From NCBI GenBank assembly GCA_017642935.1, contig JAEPOK010000001.1, positions 744,001 to 808,000 on the forward strand: a stretch of 64,000 nt of DNA. Direction: 5' to 3'. The first letter of the stretch is position 1. Each line of letters begins with the position of its first letter. The DNA is from Hyphomicrobiales bacterium (lineage in GTDB: Bacteria > Pseudomonadota > Alphaproteobacteria > Rhizobiales > MH13). The position numbers and the translations under genes are program-made. The notes under the pieces were generated by a model, which saw only the letters and a program-made list of their open reading frames with translations, searched no databases and was not told where the DNA came from. This document shows, in pieces, positions 53,571 to 62,369 of this stretch.

Positions 53571-54203
53571 GTGAACCATCAGACGCAAATTGCCATGGAG
53601 CACGGCACCTCAGGCAGGTTTGACCCACCGCCTCATGCGGCTTTGGAAAAAGCTTGGAACAGCGCTCTATCCGCTCTGGAGCAACTGGGTTTTTCCAACG
53701 TCAGTTGTGTTCTTCGCCACGATCGACTGCCCACAGGGCTGTGCGTGCTTCGCTCAGGCGCGGCAATCTCACATGTGGTCGATCGGGTGACGCGTGAGCT
53801 TCCAAGTCGCTTGCGTCCTGGTGGGTTCACCATTTCGCTTGGTGCTGCCCATGCAGTCCAAACAGCCGGTTGGGTACTCGTACCGACCAGACGCTGCGCG
53901 CAGATTCAGCCCGAACGCAAAATCGAAGCCAAACGCGTGGCGATCCAAAGCTATGACCAGTTTATGCGCATCCTTGATGAACGGCCCGACCATGACGTTG
54001 AACCCAAGCATCTTAGCGAACGCGAAAAGGAGTGCCTTTCGCTTCTGGCCCAAGGGCTACGCACCCAACGCATTGCCGAGCGGATCGCTATTTCGCCAGC
54101 CACTGTAGAGTTTCACTTCAAAAATGCGCGCAAGAAGCTTGGCGCACTAACGCGTGAGCAGGCGCTGGCCATCTCAGTGCAAAACGGATGGGTGCGGGTG
54201 TGA
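53571..54203 (+). CDS. LuxR-type HTH regulator, short
   Basis: Protein of 210 residues (GTG 53571; ATG 53595 also possible). A C-terminal LuxR-type helix-turn-helix (about 145-205) shows LSEREKECLSLLAQGL and ISPATVEFHFKNARKKLG, the form typical of autoinducer-binding-type LuxR proteins. The N-terminal part is shorter than a full autoinducer domain but ends in PTRRCA-like segments. It lies 112 bases upstream of hoxF on the same strand, and 34 bases from the divergent LuxR gene. It might control either neighbour. Confidence 0.8.
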   Translation: MNHQTQIAMEHGTSGRFDPPPHAALEKAWNSALSALEQLGFSNVSCVLRHDRLPTGLCVLRSGAAISHVVDRVTRELPSRLRPGGFTISLGAAHAVQTAGWVLVPTRRCAQIQPERKIEAKRVAIQSYDQFMRILDERPDHDVEPKHLSEREKECLSLLAQGLRTQRIAERIAISPATVEFHFKNARKKLGALTREQALAISVQNGWVRV

Positions 54204-54315
54204 GTATCGGGTCCTTGAGTGTCGGGAAAGCGTGGTCGGCGAAAGCCAACTGAAGATCGACGCCTAAGCGAAAGGCCGAGCTTGTGGGTTTGCCGCGATG
54301 GCTTAACAATGCCGC

Positions 54316-56205
54316 ATGGGCGATCTTGAGACCCCAACCGGCAATGGCTTGGCAAGCGCCAACGGCCTGACAAGCGCAAGCGGCAAAGCGAACGCTGAGA
54401 TCGTCGAGTTTTGCGCCAGATTTGCCAATGACAAGCATCGAACCTTGGACATTCTGCTGGCCGTCCAGGATCACTTCCGCTGGATCTCCCCGGAGGCGAT
54501 GGAAACGATCGCGGCCCAAACCGGTCAAAGCCGCATCCAGGTCGAGGGTGTGGCGAGTTTCTACCATTTCCTGTCTCTGGAGCCGAAAGGCGCGATTACC
54601 ATTCGGCTGTGCGACGACATTGTTGATCGCTATGCCGGATTGGCTGATGCTGTGACTGCCTTCGAGCAGGAACTTGGCATCGCCGTCGGCGAAACCTCGA
54701 CGGACGGACGCTTCTCGCTTGAGTACACCCCCTGCATTGGCATGTGCGATCAAGCGCCGGCTGCGATGATCAACGATGTGATTGTCACGCGCCTGACCGT
54801 TGAGAAGGCGCGCAGTATCGCCGCCGCGCTCAAAAACGGCTCCAAGCCCGAAGACTTGGTGAGCCCGCACTTCGAAGCCCTTAGCCCCTATGAGCGGGCC
54901 TCGCGGACCGTCGACAACAACATCCGTCACGCCGGAGAGGCCTTGCTGGGACCTGTGCCGACGGACAAGGGGCTGGAAAAAGCCGTCGTGTTGCGTCCTG
55001 AGCAGATCATTGCGTCACTGGAAACCAGCGGGCTTCGCGGTTGCGGTGGTGCGGGTTTCACGACGGGCACCAAATGGCGCGCCGCAGCGACGGAAACCGA
55101 GCCGCGAAAGTTCGTGTTTTGCAACGCCGATGAGGGCGAGCCCGGCACCTTCAAGGATCGAGTTCTTCTAACCGAGCGCCCTGATCTGGTGGTTGAGGGC
55201 ATGACCATTGCCGCCCGCGCGATCGGCGCCAAGGAAGGTCTGATCTACTTGCGCGGTGAGTACATCTATTTGCGCGACCATCTGGAGACGATCCTTGCCA
55301 AGCGCCGCGAGCGCGGTGTTTTGGGCACCAACGTTTTTGGCAAGGCCGGCTTCGATTTCGATATCCGCATCCAGATGGGGGCAGGGGCCTATGTTTGCGG
55401 CGAAGAGGGCGCGCTGATCAGCTCCTGCGAAGGCCTACCCGGCGAACCAAAAACCCGTCCGCCCTATCCGGTCAGTCGTGGCTATCTCGGCTATCCGACC
55501 GTGGTGAACAATGTCGAGACGCTGTGCCACGCAGCGCGCATCCTTGATCAGGGCCCGCAATGGTTTCAATCCATCGGCACTGAGGGCAGCAATGGCACAA
55601 AACTGTTCAGTGTCTGTGGTGATTGCCGCAACCCCGGCATTTACGAGTTGCCCTATGGGATCAGTGTTCGCGATCTGCTGACACTGGCCGGTGGAACCGA
55701 TGCCGCTGCCGTGTTGGTCGGCGGACCTTCTGGAACCATGGTCGCGCGTGACAGCTTTGACCGATTGCTCAGCTTTGATGATCTGGCCACGGCCGGCGCT
55801 GTCATCGTCTTCTCAGGCGAACGCAACGTTCTTGAGATCGTCGACTATTATCTCGGCTTCTTCATTCATGAGAGCTGCGGCTATTGCACGCCGTGCCGCG
55901 TCGGCAACGTCTTTTTGCAAAAGGCGATTCAGAAATTCCGCAAAGGCAATGCCGACAGCTCTGACGTTGCCTATCTGCGGGATCTTTCCTCGACGATTGT
56001 TGAGACCAGTCGCTGTGGTTTGGGCATGACATCGCCGAATCCGATCCTCTCGACTTTGCAAAACTTTCCCCTGGTCTATTCGGCTATCACCAAGGAAAAC
56101 GAGGAGGGGATGAAGGCGACATTCGACATACAAGATGCGATCAGTGAGGCGCGTTCCATCGCCAAACGACGGTCCTACATCTTCGACAAGGACTTCACCC
56201 AATGA
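54316..56205 (+). CDS. hoxF: NAD-reducing [NiFe] hydrogenase diaphorase subunit HoxF
   Basis: Diaphorase subunit of 629 residues that binds NAD and FMN. A NuoE-like domain (about 30-180) is fused to a NuoF-like domain (about 215-610), as in soluble group 3d hydrogenases. The NuoE-type cluster motif keeps C99, C140 and C144, but position 104 is Asp where NuoE has Cys. The FMN/NAD loop reads RGCGGAGF, with Cys 243 in place of the usual Arg. The 4Fe-4S site is intact (ESCGYCTPC and SRCGLG). It overlaps hoxU by 4 bases. Confidence 0.93.
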   Translation: MGDLETPTGNGLASANGLTSASGKANAEIVEFCARFANDKHRTLDILLAVQDHFRWISPEAMETIAAQTGQSRIQVEGVASFYHFLSLEPKGAITIRLCDDIVDRYAGLADAVTAFEQELGIAVGETSTDGRFSLEYTPCIGMCDQAPAAMINDVIVTRLTVEKARSIAAALKNGSKPEDLVSPHFEALSPYERASRTVDNNIRHAGEALLGPVPTDKGLEKAVVLRPEQIIASLETSGLRGCGGAGFTTGTKWRAAATETEPRKFVFCNADEGEPGTFKDRVLLTERPDLVVEGMTIAARAIGAKEGLIYLRGEYIYLRDHLETILAKRRERGVLGTNVFGKAGFDFDIRIQMGAGAYVCGEEGALISSCEGLPGEPKTRPPYPVSRGYLGYPTVVNNVETLCHAARILDQGPQWFQSIGTEGSNGTKLFSVCGDCRNPGIYELPYGISVRDLLTLAGGTDAAAVLVGGPSGTMVARDSFDRLLSFDDLATAGAVIVFSGERNVLEIVDYYLGFFIHESCGYCTPCRVGNVFLQKAIQKFRKGNADSSDVAYLRDLSSTIVETSRCGLGMTSPNPILSTLQNFPLVYSAITKENEEGMKATFDIQDAISEARSIAKRRSYIFDKDFTQ

Positions 56206-56951
56206 CGGAGGCTGCGTTCACCTTCTCGATCGACGGCGTTACGATTTCCGCCGAGCCCGATCAATCGATCATGGAAGCGGCTGACGCTGCGGGCATCTAC
56301 ATTCCACGTTTGTGCGATCATGAGGGCTTGCGCCACCAGGGCGGATGCCGAGTCTGTACGGTGAAGGCTGATGGCCACAGCGTTGCGGCCTGCACCCAGC
56401 CTGCCGCGCCTGACCTTGTGGTCGAAAATGAGAGCCAGCACATCAATGCGATGCGCCGTAATCTGGTGGAGATGCTGTTCCACGAGGGTAACCACCTTTG
56501 CCCGATCTGCGAGGCCAGCGGAAACTGCGAATTGCAGGCCATGGCGTATCGGCTGGGAATGACCACCGAGCCAACGAAGTTCCCTTATCTTGAGCCGTGC
56601 CGGGCGCTTGATGCCTCGCATCCCGATATCGCGCTCGACACCAATCGCTGCATCAGTTGCGGGCGCTGCATCCGGGCCTCGCAGGATGTCGATGGAAAGG
56701 GCATCTTCGGCTATGTCGGGCGCGGCATTCACCGGCGGGTGGCGGTCAATGGCCCGGACCTTGCCCATACCGACGCGGATGTCACTGATCACGCCATGTC
56801 GCCGGAGGTCTGCCCGGTCGGTTGCATCATTCGCAAGCGTGAAGGTTTTTCCACGCCGATTGGCGAGCGCGAATTCGATGATGGACTCATCGGCAGTGAG
56901 ATTGAGGCTCTTGCGCGCGAAGGCGAGAGTGCCGAGGACGCAGACCGATGA
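56202..56951 (+). CDS. hoxU: NAD-reducing hydrogenase electron-transfer subunit HoxU
   Basis: Iron-sulfur subunit of 249 residues, homologous to the N-terminus of NuoG. A ferredoxin-like 2Fe-2S domain (CDHEG, GGCRVC and AACTQ), a His-ligated 4Fe-4S motif (HLCPICEASGNCEL) and a further CISCGRC...CPVGC site are all visible. It carries electrons from HoxY to HoxF. Overlaps hoxF and hoxY. Confidence 0.93.
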   Translation: MTEAAFTFSIDGVTISAEPDQSIMEAADAAGIYIPRLCDHEGLRHQGGCRVCTVKADGHSVAACTQPAAPDLVVENESQHINAMRRNLVEMLFHEGNHLCPICEASGNCELQAMAYRLGMTTEPTKFPYLEPCRALDASHPDIALDTNRCISCGRCIRASQDVDGKGIFGYVGRGIHRRVAVNGPDLAHTDADVTDHAMSPEVCPVGCIIRKREGFSTPIGEREFDDGLIGSEIEALAREGESAEDADR

Positions 56952-57517
56952 GCGAACCAAGGAAAGCCCGTATCGCCACCGTCTCTTTGGCCGGTTGTTT
57001 CGGCTGCCATATGGCGATCCTGGATATCGATGAGCGTCTGATCGATCTGATGGAACAGGTCGAATTTGATCGCTCGCCACTGACCGATAAAAAACGTTTC
57101 ACGCAGCGTTGCGACATTGGCATTATCGAAGGCGGTTGTTGCAATGAGGAGAACGTCGAGGTCCTTCAGGATTTCCGGCGCAATTGCGACGTTTTGGTCG
57201 CGATAGGGCAGTGCGCGATCATGGGTGGTCTGCCGGCTATGCGCAACGCCATCATGCATTCCGACGATCCGCTGCGTGAATGTTTGGAAGAAGCCTATAT
57301 TTCAGGCCGGTATCTGCGGAACGCCACCCACAACGTTCCCAATGATCCGGCGCTGCCGCTTATCTTGGACAATGTCTACAGCTGCGCTGAAGTGGTTGAG
57401 ATCGATCATCAAATCCCCGGCTGCGCGCCCGAGGGCGACTTCATTTATAACACGCTGACCAAGCTGTTGGCCGGCAAGTTCCGTGGCTTTGAACGCGAAA
57501 CCATCCGGTTCGATTGA
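56948..57517 (+). CDS. hoxY: [NiFe] hydrogenase small subunit HoxY
   Basis: Small subunit of 189 residues. Ligands of the proximal 4Fe-4S cluster are in AGCFGCHM, IGQCAIMGG and IPGCAPEG. No Tat signal is present, as expected for a cytoplasmic enzyme. Together with HoxH it forms the hydrogenase module. ATGA overlap with hoxU; hoxH starts 19 bases later. Confidence 0.93.
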   Translation: MSEPRKARIATVSLAGCFGCHMAILDIDERLIDLMEQVEFDRSPLTDKKRFTQRCDIGIIEGGCCNEENVEVLQDFRRNCDVLVAIGQCAIMGGLPAMRNAIMHSDDPLRECLEEAYISGRYLRNATHNVPNDPALPLILDNVYSCAEVVEIDHQIPGCAPEGDFIYNTLTKLLAGKFRGFERETIRFD

Positions 57518-57536
57518 GACAAACAGGGTCCGTGCC

Positions 57537-58979
57537 ATGGCAGAGCCAAGACTGATCGAAATCTCACCGGTGACCCGCGTCGAAGGGCACGGCAAGGTGA
57601 CGATCCATATGGATCGCGACAATAAGGTCGATGAGGCGCGGCTGCACATCGTCGAATTTCGTGGTTTCGAGCGTTTCATTCGTGGTCGGCTCCTCTGGGA
57701 GGTGCCGGTCATCGTGCAGCGTTTGTGCGGCATATGCCCGGTCAGCCATCACCTGGCGGCCGCCAAGGCGATGGACCGGATCGTCGGTGTTGATGAACTA
57801 CCGCCGACAGCCGAGAAGATGCGCCGGCTCATGCACTATGGGCAGGTGATGCAAAGCCATGTGCTGCATTTCTTTCACCTGTCAGCACCTGATTTGCTTT
57901 TCGGATTCAGCGCGCCGGCGCAGAAACGCAACATCTTCGAGGTGATCAAAGAAAAACCGGATCTTGCACGGCGTGCCGTCCTCATGCGCAAGTTTGGCCA
58001 GGAAATCATTGAGGCGACGGCGGGCAAAAAAATCCACGGGACGGGCGCTATCCCTGGCGGGATCAACCGGAACCTGCCTTTGGAGAAGCGCGATCACTTC
58101 CTGGCGCAGATCGACGAAATGGAAGGTTGGACGCAAGAGGCGTTGGCGCTCGCCCGCGACTATACGCTCGATCATGCCGACTTAGTTGGTACCTTCGGCG
58201 CTTTTCCATCGAGCCACATGTCGCTGGTGCGAGCTGAGGATGGCGCGTTGGACCTTTATCACGGTGTCCTTCGGGCCATTGATGCCAAGGGCGAGCCACT
58301 GATCGATGGGTTGGACTACCGTCAGTACCACACCATCCTCACGGAGGATGTGCGAAGCTGGTCCTACATGAAGTTTCCTTTTCTCAACGTGCTCGGCCCA
58401 CGAGAGGGATGGTACCGCGTCGGCCCGCTGTCGCGCATGAACACGGCGAGCTTCATCGACACGCCGCTGGCCAATGAAGCCCATCGCGAACTGCGTGCGG
58501 TTTCGGATGGATTGCCGAACAACACCACGCTGACAACCCATTGGGCGCGGATGATCGAGGTCCTGCATTGTGTCGAGAAAATCCGCGAACTTCTCAACGA
58601 TCCCGATCTGCAGGGCACGGATTTGGTGGCCAAAGGCGACCGGCGTCAGGAGGGCGTTGGGGTCATTGAAGCGCCGCGCGGCAACCTCATCCACCACTAT
58701 CAAGTCGATGAGAATGACCAGGTGACTTATTGCAATCTCATCGTCTCAACGACGCACAACAATGAGGGCATGAACCGGGCGGTGAAGGATGTCGCCGTCA
58801 GCCACCTGTCGGGGCACGACACGATCACCGAAGGCATGCTGAACCATATCGAGGTTGCCATCCGCGCCTATGATCCGTGCCTGTCCTGCGCCACACACGC
58901 GTTGGGGCAAATGCCACTGCAAGTCGAGCTTGTGGATGCCGATGGTGCGGTCATCGACAAGGCGATGACGCCTGCATGA
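57537..58979 (+). CDS. hoxH: [NiFe] hydrogenase large catalytic subunit HoxH
   Basis: Catalytic subunit of 480 residues. The NiFe site is formed by RLCGICPVSHH (C64, C67) and the C-terminal DPCLSCATH (C448, C451). A 26-residue tail follows His 454 and should be cut off by HoxW after nickel insertion. The motif forms match group 3d (bidirectional/NAD-linked) enzymes. ATG 57537 is used; the frame is open slightly further upstream. It overlaps hoxW. Confidence 0.94.
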   Translation: MAEPRLIEISPVTRVEGHGKVTIHMDRDNKVDEARLHIVEFRGFERFIRGRLLWEVPVIVQRLCGICPVSHHLAAAKAMDRIVGVDELPPTAEKMRRLMHYGQVMQSHVLHFFHLSAPDLLFGFSAPAQKRNIFEVIKEKPDLARRAVLMRKFGQEIIEATAGKKIHGTGAIPGGINRNLPLEKRDHFLAQIDEMEGWTQEALALARDYTLDHADLVGTFGAFPSSHMSLVRAEDGALDLYHGVLRAIDAKGEPLIDGLDYRQYHTILTEDVRSWSYMKFPFLNVLGPREGWYRVGPLSRMNTASFIDTPLANEAHRELRAVSDGLPNNTTLTTHWARMIEVLHCVEKIRELLNDPDLQGTDLVAKGDRRQEGVGVIEAPRGNLIHHYQVDENDQVTYCNLIVSTTHNNEGMNRAVKDVAVSHLSGHDTITEGMLNHIEVAIRAYDPCLSCATHALGQMPLQVELVDADGAVIDKAMTPA

Positions 58980-59485
58980 CGCAACGCTCCACGCTTCTCA
59001 TCGGGTACGGGAACCCAGCGCATGGCGATGATGGCCTTGGTCAGGCTTTTGCCGAACGCATGGCGGAACGTAACCTAGAAGGGTTGACCGTCCGGGCCGA
59101 CTACCAGATCTCCGCAGACCATGCCTTGGACATGGCGCAACATGATTGCGTCGTCTTTGCCGATGCGCTGCTCAACGGCGATGCACCGTTTGTGTTTGAA
59201 GAGATTATCGATCCAAAGCCTGAGGCGCTCGGTAGCCACTCGGTGTCGCCGCCGGCTGCGCTCGCCCTGTGCGCGCTTCTGTTCAACGCGGAACCGCGCA
59301 CGTTCGTGTTGGGCATCCGTGGTGATCAGTTTGGGGACATCGCCGAGGGCCTCAGTACCGCGGCCATCAGCAATCTGAACCATGCGGAGGCGTTCTTTGC
59401 GCGTTGGTACACGTCTATAGGCGAGGGGATGTACTTTGCATCACGCACCGGTTCTTCCGACGTTGGCGTGCCAGATCGTTTGTAG
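58976..59485 (+). CDS. hoxW: Hydrogenase maturation protease HoxW
   Basis: Endopeptidase of 169 residues. The nickel-binding N-terminal motif (GYGNPAHGDDGLG) and a conserved Asp in VVFADALL are present. It trims the HoxH tail after metal insertion. ATG 58976 overlaps the hoxH stop. No hypABCDEF genes follow, so NiFe-site assembly must use hyp genes elsewhere. Confidence 0.9.
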   Translation: MTQRSTLLIGYGNPAHGDDGLGQAFAERMAERNLEGLTVRADYQISADHALDMAQHDCVVFADALLNGDAPFVFEEIIDPKPEALGSHSVSPPAALALCALLFNAEPRTFVLGIRGDQFGDIAEGLSTAAISNLNHAEAFFARWYTSIGEGMYFASRTGSSDVGVPDRL

Positions 59486-59497
59486 TCTGTTGGCGCG

Positions 59498-61720
59498 TTG
59501 ACACAAAGATTTGCCTTCACTTTCGGAGCTTTGCAGTTTGCCCGGCATCGATGGGTGGCTGCAGCTTTGATTGGGCTCACTGTTGTTCTGGCTGCGGTGA
59601 GCCTTCCATCGCTGACCTTTGAGGCCGATCTTCAGCGTGGCTTTTCAGCCGGGACAGCAGATGAGCAGGCCTATGGCGCGTTGCTCCGCGAACGCTCAAC
59701 CCGCTCGCGCCCGGTCATGCTGCTGGTTGAGGCCGACGCGCCGTTCTCGGTGCAGGACCTGGAGCAACTCAATGCGCTGATGCTTGACCTTTCGCTCACG
59801 CCCGGGATTGCGCAGGTCATTTCGCCCTTCTCCCTACGCTATCCACCAAGCGATGCTTCCACTCCTGGCGGATTGGTCCTGCGGGCCGCAGATGGACAAT
59901 CTGGCCTGCGCGCCTTGCTGGATTACACGTCAGGCATCACCGGCTTAAGCCCGATGGTCGCCGGTGATCTGGCGACAATGATCGCGACGATCGTGCCTTC
60001 GGCGGGCCTCAGCCTAGGTGACATGCGCGAGGTTCTGGCTGATGTCGAAGCGCTCATCGCGCCATTGGAAGGCGATCGACTGCAAATATCGATCACTGGC
60101 GAGGATGCCATCGCCTTTGCTCTGACCGATGCGTTGAGCCAGGATTTGGTGGTTCTCAACGCGGTAGGAAGCCTTGCTGCCTTCCTCATCGCGCTCGTGG
60201 CTTTGCGAAGTGTCCGCTGGGCGATCGTTGCTTTTTTGCCTGCGGTGATGGCCGCCTTTACAGCGTTGGCGCTGTTCTCACTTCTTGGATTGCCGATCAC
60301 GGTGCTCAGCGTGGTTGTGCCCATCCTGGTGCTGGTTTTGGCCCTTGCTGACGGCATGCACTTGGCCACTGCGACCCGCGCCAATTTGAAAACCCAAAAC
60401 TTGGACGATGCGTTGCGTTCGGCGATCGCACAGGTCGCGCCTGCCAATGCACTAACATCAATTACGACGGCGATCGGCTTTGCCGCCATTGGCGTGTCGT
60501 CCTTTGCCAAGCTTGACGAGTTGGCGCTGTCGGGCAGCGTTTCGGTGCTCGCAGCCTATTGGGTCGTGACCGCCGGCGTCGTCACACTTCTCCCGATCGT
60601 CCAACTTCGTTTGCTCGGATCATTGAAGCAGCAGCTTCCCAACGAAAAGTCTCGACGACCTCCACACCCGACATTGCCGAGAGCATTGCCGCACCTCGTC
60701 TTGCGCAGACCGGTGGTGGTTTTGGTGCTCGGCGCAATCGTTTTTGGGATCAGTGCTGTCGCGTCTTCTCGCGTGGAGGCGTGGTTCCCGCTTTACGCAA
60801 ACCTGCCCGATGATAGCGATGTGGGCCGAGCCCATCGGCTCATTGAAGAAAGGTTTGGCGGTTATTTGCCCCTTTGGTTTGAGTTTCAAGCAGATAGCCC
60901 CGATGAGGCCTGGCCGACGACAGGTGCGATATCGGCAGCCATTGCCGAGGCAGCTCCCCGGCTAACCGTCCTTTCGGAGGTGACGCTGGCGGACTGGCTT
61001 GGCGATGCCACTGAACGGCCAGACAATGAGTTTGTTGCGCAACTGCCCAGTGCGCTGGTTGTCGATCTTTACAGCGCGGAGCGTGGCATCCACCGGATCG
61101 TCGTTCTGGCGCCCGAGCCCATGCACGACCGCGCCTCTCGGATTGAACATGACGCCATGGTGGAAGCCGCGCGTGCGGCGGGTGCCGAGCACGTTTTTGG
61201 ATTTCCAGCAGGCCTGCGCACCCAGGGCCTCAGCATTGTCCATCAGCTGGGGCAGAGCCTGTTCGTTGCCTGCATTGTGGCGACTTTGATGGTGGCATTG
61301 GCCTATCGAAGCCCGCTGTTGGCGCCCTTGCTGATGCTGCCCAACCTCTTGCCGCTGCTCGTCGCGACAGCGCTCTTGCATGTCTTTCATCAGGGATTTG
61401 CCAACCCCACAGCTGTGTTGGCGCTGACGGTCGCCTTTGGCATCGCCATTGATGATTCCATTCACATTCTCAATCGCTATCTGGTGGAGCGATCGACGGG
61501 CCTGGATACCGAAAAGGCCCTGACCAACACGATCCAGAGGACCGGAGGTGTCTTGTTGGTGACAACGCTGGTGATATGCGTTGGCACGGCGTCGACATTC
61601 TTCAGCAGCTTCCCCAATGTGCGCCTGTTTGGCGTTATGTTGATTACAATCTTTACCTCGGCATTGGTCGCCGATTTGCTGCTGCTGCCGGCACTGATCA
61701 AGAAAGGATGGTGGCGATGA
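59498..61720 (+). CDS. RND-superfamily (MMPL/SSD-type) membrane exporter
   Basis: Inner-membrane protein of 740 residues in two similar halves, each a membrane span, a large periplasmic loop and about five more spans. The two spots around ADGMHLATATRA and AFGIAIDDSIHILNRYL carry the acidic residues expected for proton-coupled RND proteins. The start is TTG 59498, with no strong ribosome binding site. It is unlikely to belong to the hox operon functionally. Substrates of such proteins are usually lipids or hopanoids; this one is unknown. Confidence 0.87.
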   Translation: MTQRFAFTFGALQFARHRWVAAALIGLTVVLAAVSLPSLTFEADLQRGFSAGTADEQAYGALLRERSTRSRPVMLLVEADAPFSVQDLEQLNALMLDLSLTPGIAQVISPFSLRYPPSDASTPGGLVLRAADGQSGLRALLDYTSGITGLSPMVAGDLATMIATIVPSAGLSLGDMREVLADVEALIAPLEGDRLQISITGEDAIAFALTDALSQDLVVLNAVGSLAAFLIALVALRSVRWAIVAFLPAVMAAFTALALFSLLGLPITVLSVVVPILVLVLALADGMHLATATRANLKTQNLDDALRSAIAQVAPANALTSITTAIGFAAIGVSSFAKLDELALSGSVSVLAAYWVVTAGVVTLLPIVQLRLLGSLKQQLPNEKSRRPPHPTLPRALPHLVLRRPVVVLVLGAIVFGISAVASSRVEAWFPLYANLPDDSDVGRAHRLIEERFGGYLPLWFEFQADSPDEAWPTTGAISAAIAEAAPRLTVLSEVTLADWLGDATERPDNEFVAQLPSALVVDLYSAERGIHRIVVLAPEPMHDRASRIEHDAMVEAARAAGAEHVFGFPAGLRTQGLSIVHQLGQSLFVACIVATLMVALAYRSPLLAPLLMLPNLLPLLVATALLHVFHQGFANPTAVLALTVAFGIAIDDSIHILNRYLVERSTGLDTEKALTNTIQRTGGVLLVTTLVICVGTASTFFSSFPNVRLFGVMLITIFTSALVADLLLLPALIKKGWWR

Positions 61721-62229
61721 GAGCGGCCCAAAAACTTAGCGCCAGGATAGCCCTTGCTTCTGTCGTACTACTGGCGCTGCCAACCACCGGTTGGTCGGAT
61801 TCCCTGCTTGCGTCGGCGAACGGAGACTGGACTGGCAATGGATCGCTACGCATCAGCCTGGATGGGGCGCTTGAGCCAGCCCGTTGTCGCGTCTCCAACA
61901 CCTATGATGCTTCGACATCGCAACTCTCTCTGTCCGGCCGGTGTGCAGTACCGGGGCAAACCTGGACAATTGAGGGCATGCTGGTTCCGGATGGAGGCGG
62001 CTATAGCGGCCAGTGGCGCGATCCACGCAATGACACGATGGTGCCGCTGACTGGCCAACGTGCGGGGTCGCAGCTCTCTTTTACCTTTGCCGGCGATGAT
62101 CCGGATACCGGCGAGCGTCTGACGGGTGTTCTCGTTTGGACCTTCCGCCAGAACCAGTTCAGCCTCGAATCTTACGTGCAGACACCGGAACGCCGGGTGG
62201 CCGTGGGTGAGCTGGTCTTCGACCGCTAG
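61717..62229 (+). CDS. Small exported protein of unknown function
   Basis: Protein of 170 residues. Signal peptide about 1-27 (hydrophobic segment, then TTGWSDS). The mature part is beta-rich with two Cys (RCRVS and GRCAV) and repeated GSLRISLDG-like strands, suggesting a single periplasmic barrel or sandwich domain. Its start overlaps the exporter stop (ATGA), which implies that it works with the exporter, for example as a periplasmic substrate or lipid carrier. No family recognised. Confidence 0.72.
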   Translation: MRAAQKLSARIALASVVLLALPTTGWSDSLLASANGDWTGNGSLRISLDGALEPARCRVSNTYDASTSQLSLSGRCAVPGQTWTIEGMLVPDGGGYSGQWRDPRNDTMVPLTGQRAGSQLSFTFAGDDPDTGERLTGVLVWTFRQNQFSLESYVQTPERRVAVGELVFDR

Positions 62230-62289
62230 CAAGCGTGCCTCGTCCGCCTGGGCAACCCGCGCCAAACCACAATGGTGCAAATCCCATTC

Positions 62290-62345
62290 TTGCAAAAACA
62301 CTTGCAATGAAAATCTAGGTATGCAAGAAAAATTGCATAAACCTA
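62290..62345. promoter_or_regulatory. Candidate RpiR operator sites
   Basis: TTGCAA (62290-62295) and TTGCAA (62302-62307) are 6 bases apart. TATGCAA (62320-62326) and TTGCATA (62333-62339) are a perfect inverted repeat, also with a 6-base spacer. The latter is framed by CTAGGT (62315-62320) and ACCTAG (62340-62345). All lie upstream of the RpiR-type gene and may be its autoregulatory sites. Confidence 0.5.
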
Positions 62346-62369
62346 GAAGGTGGGGTCAATCGGCCAGTT

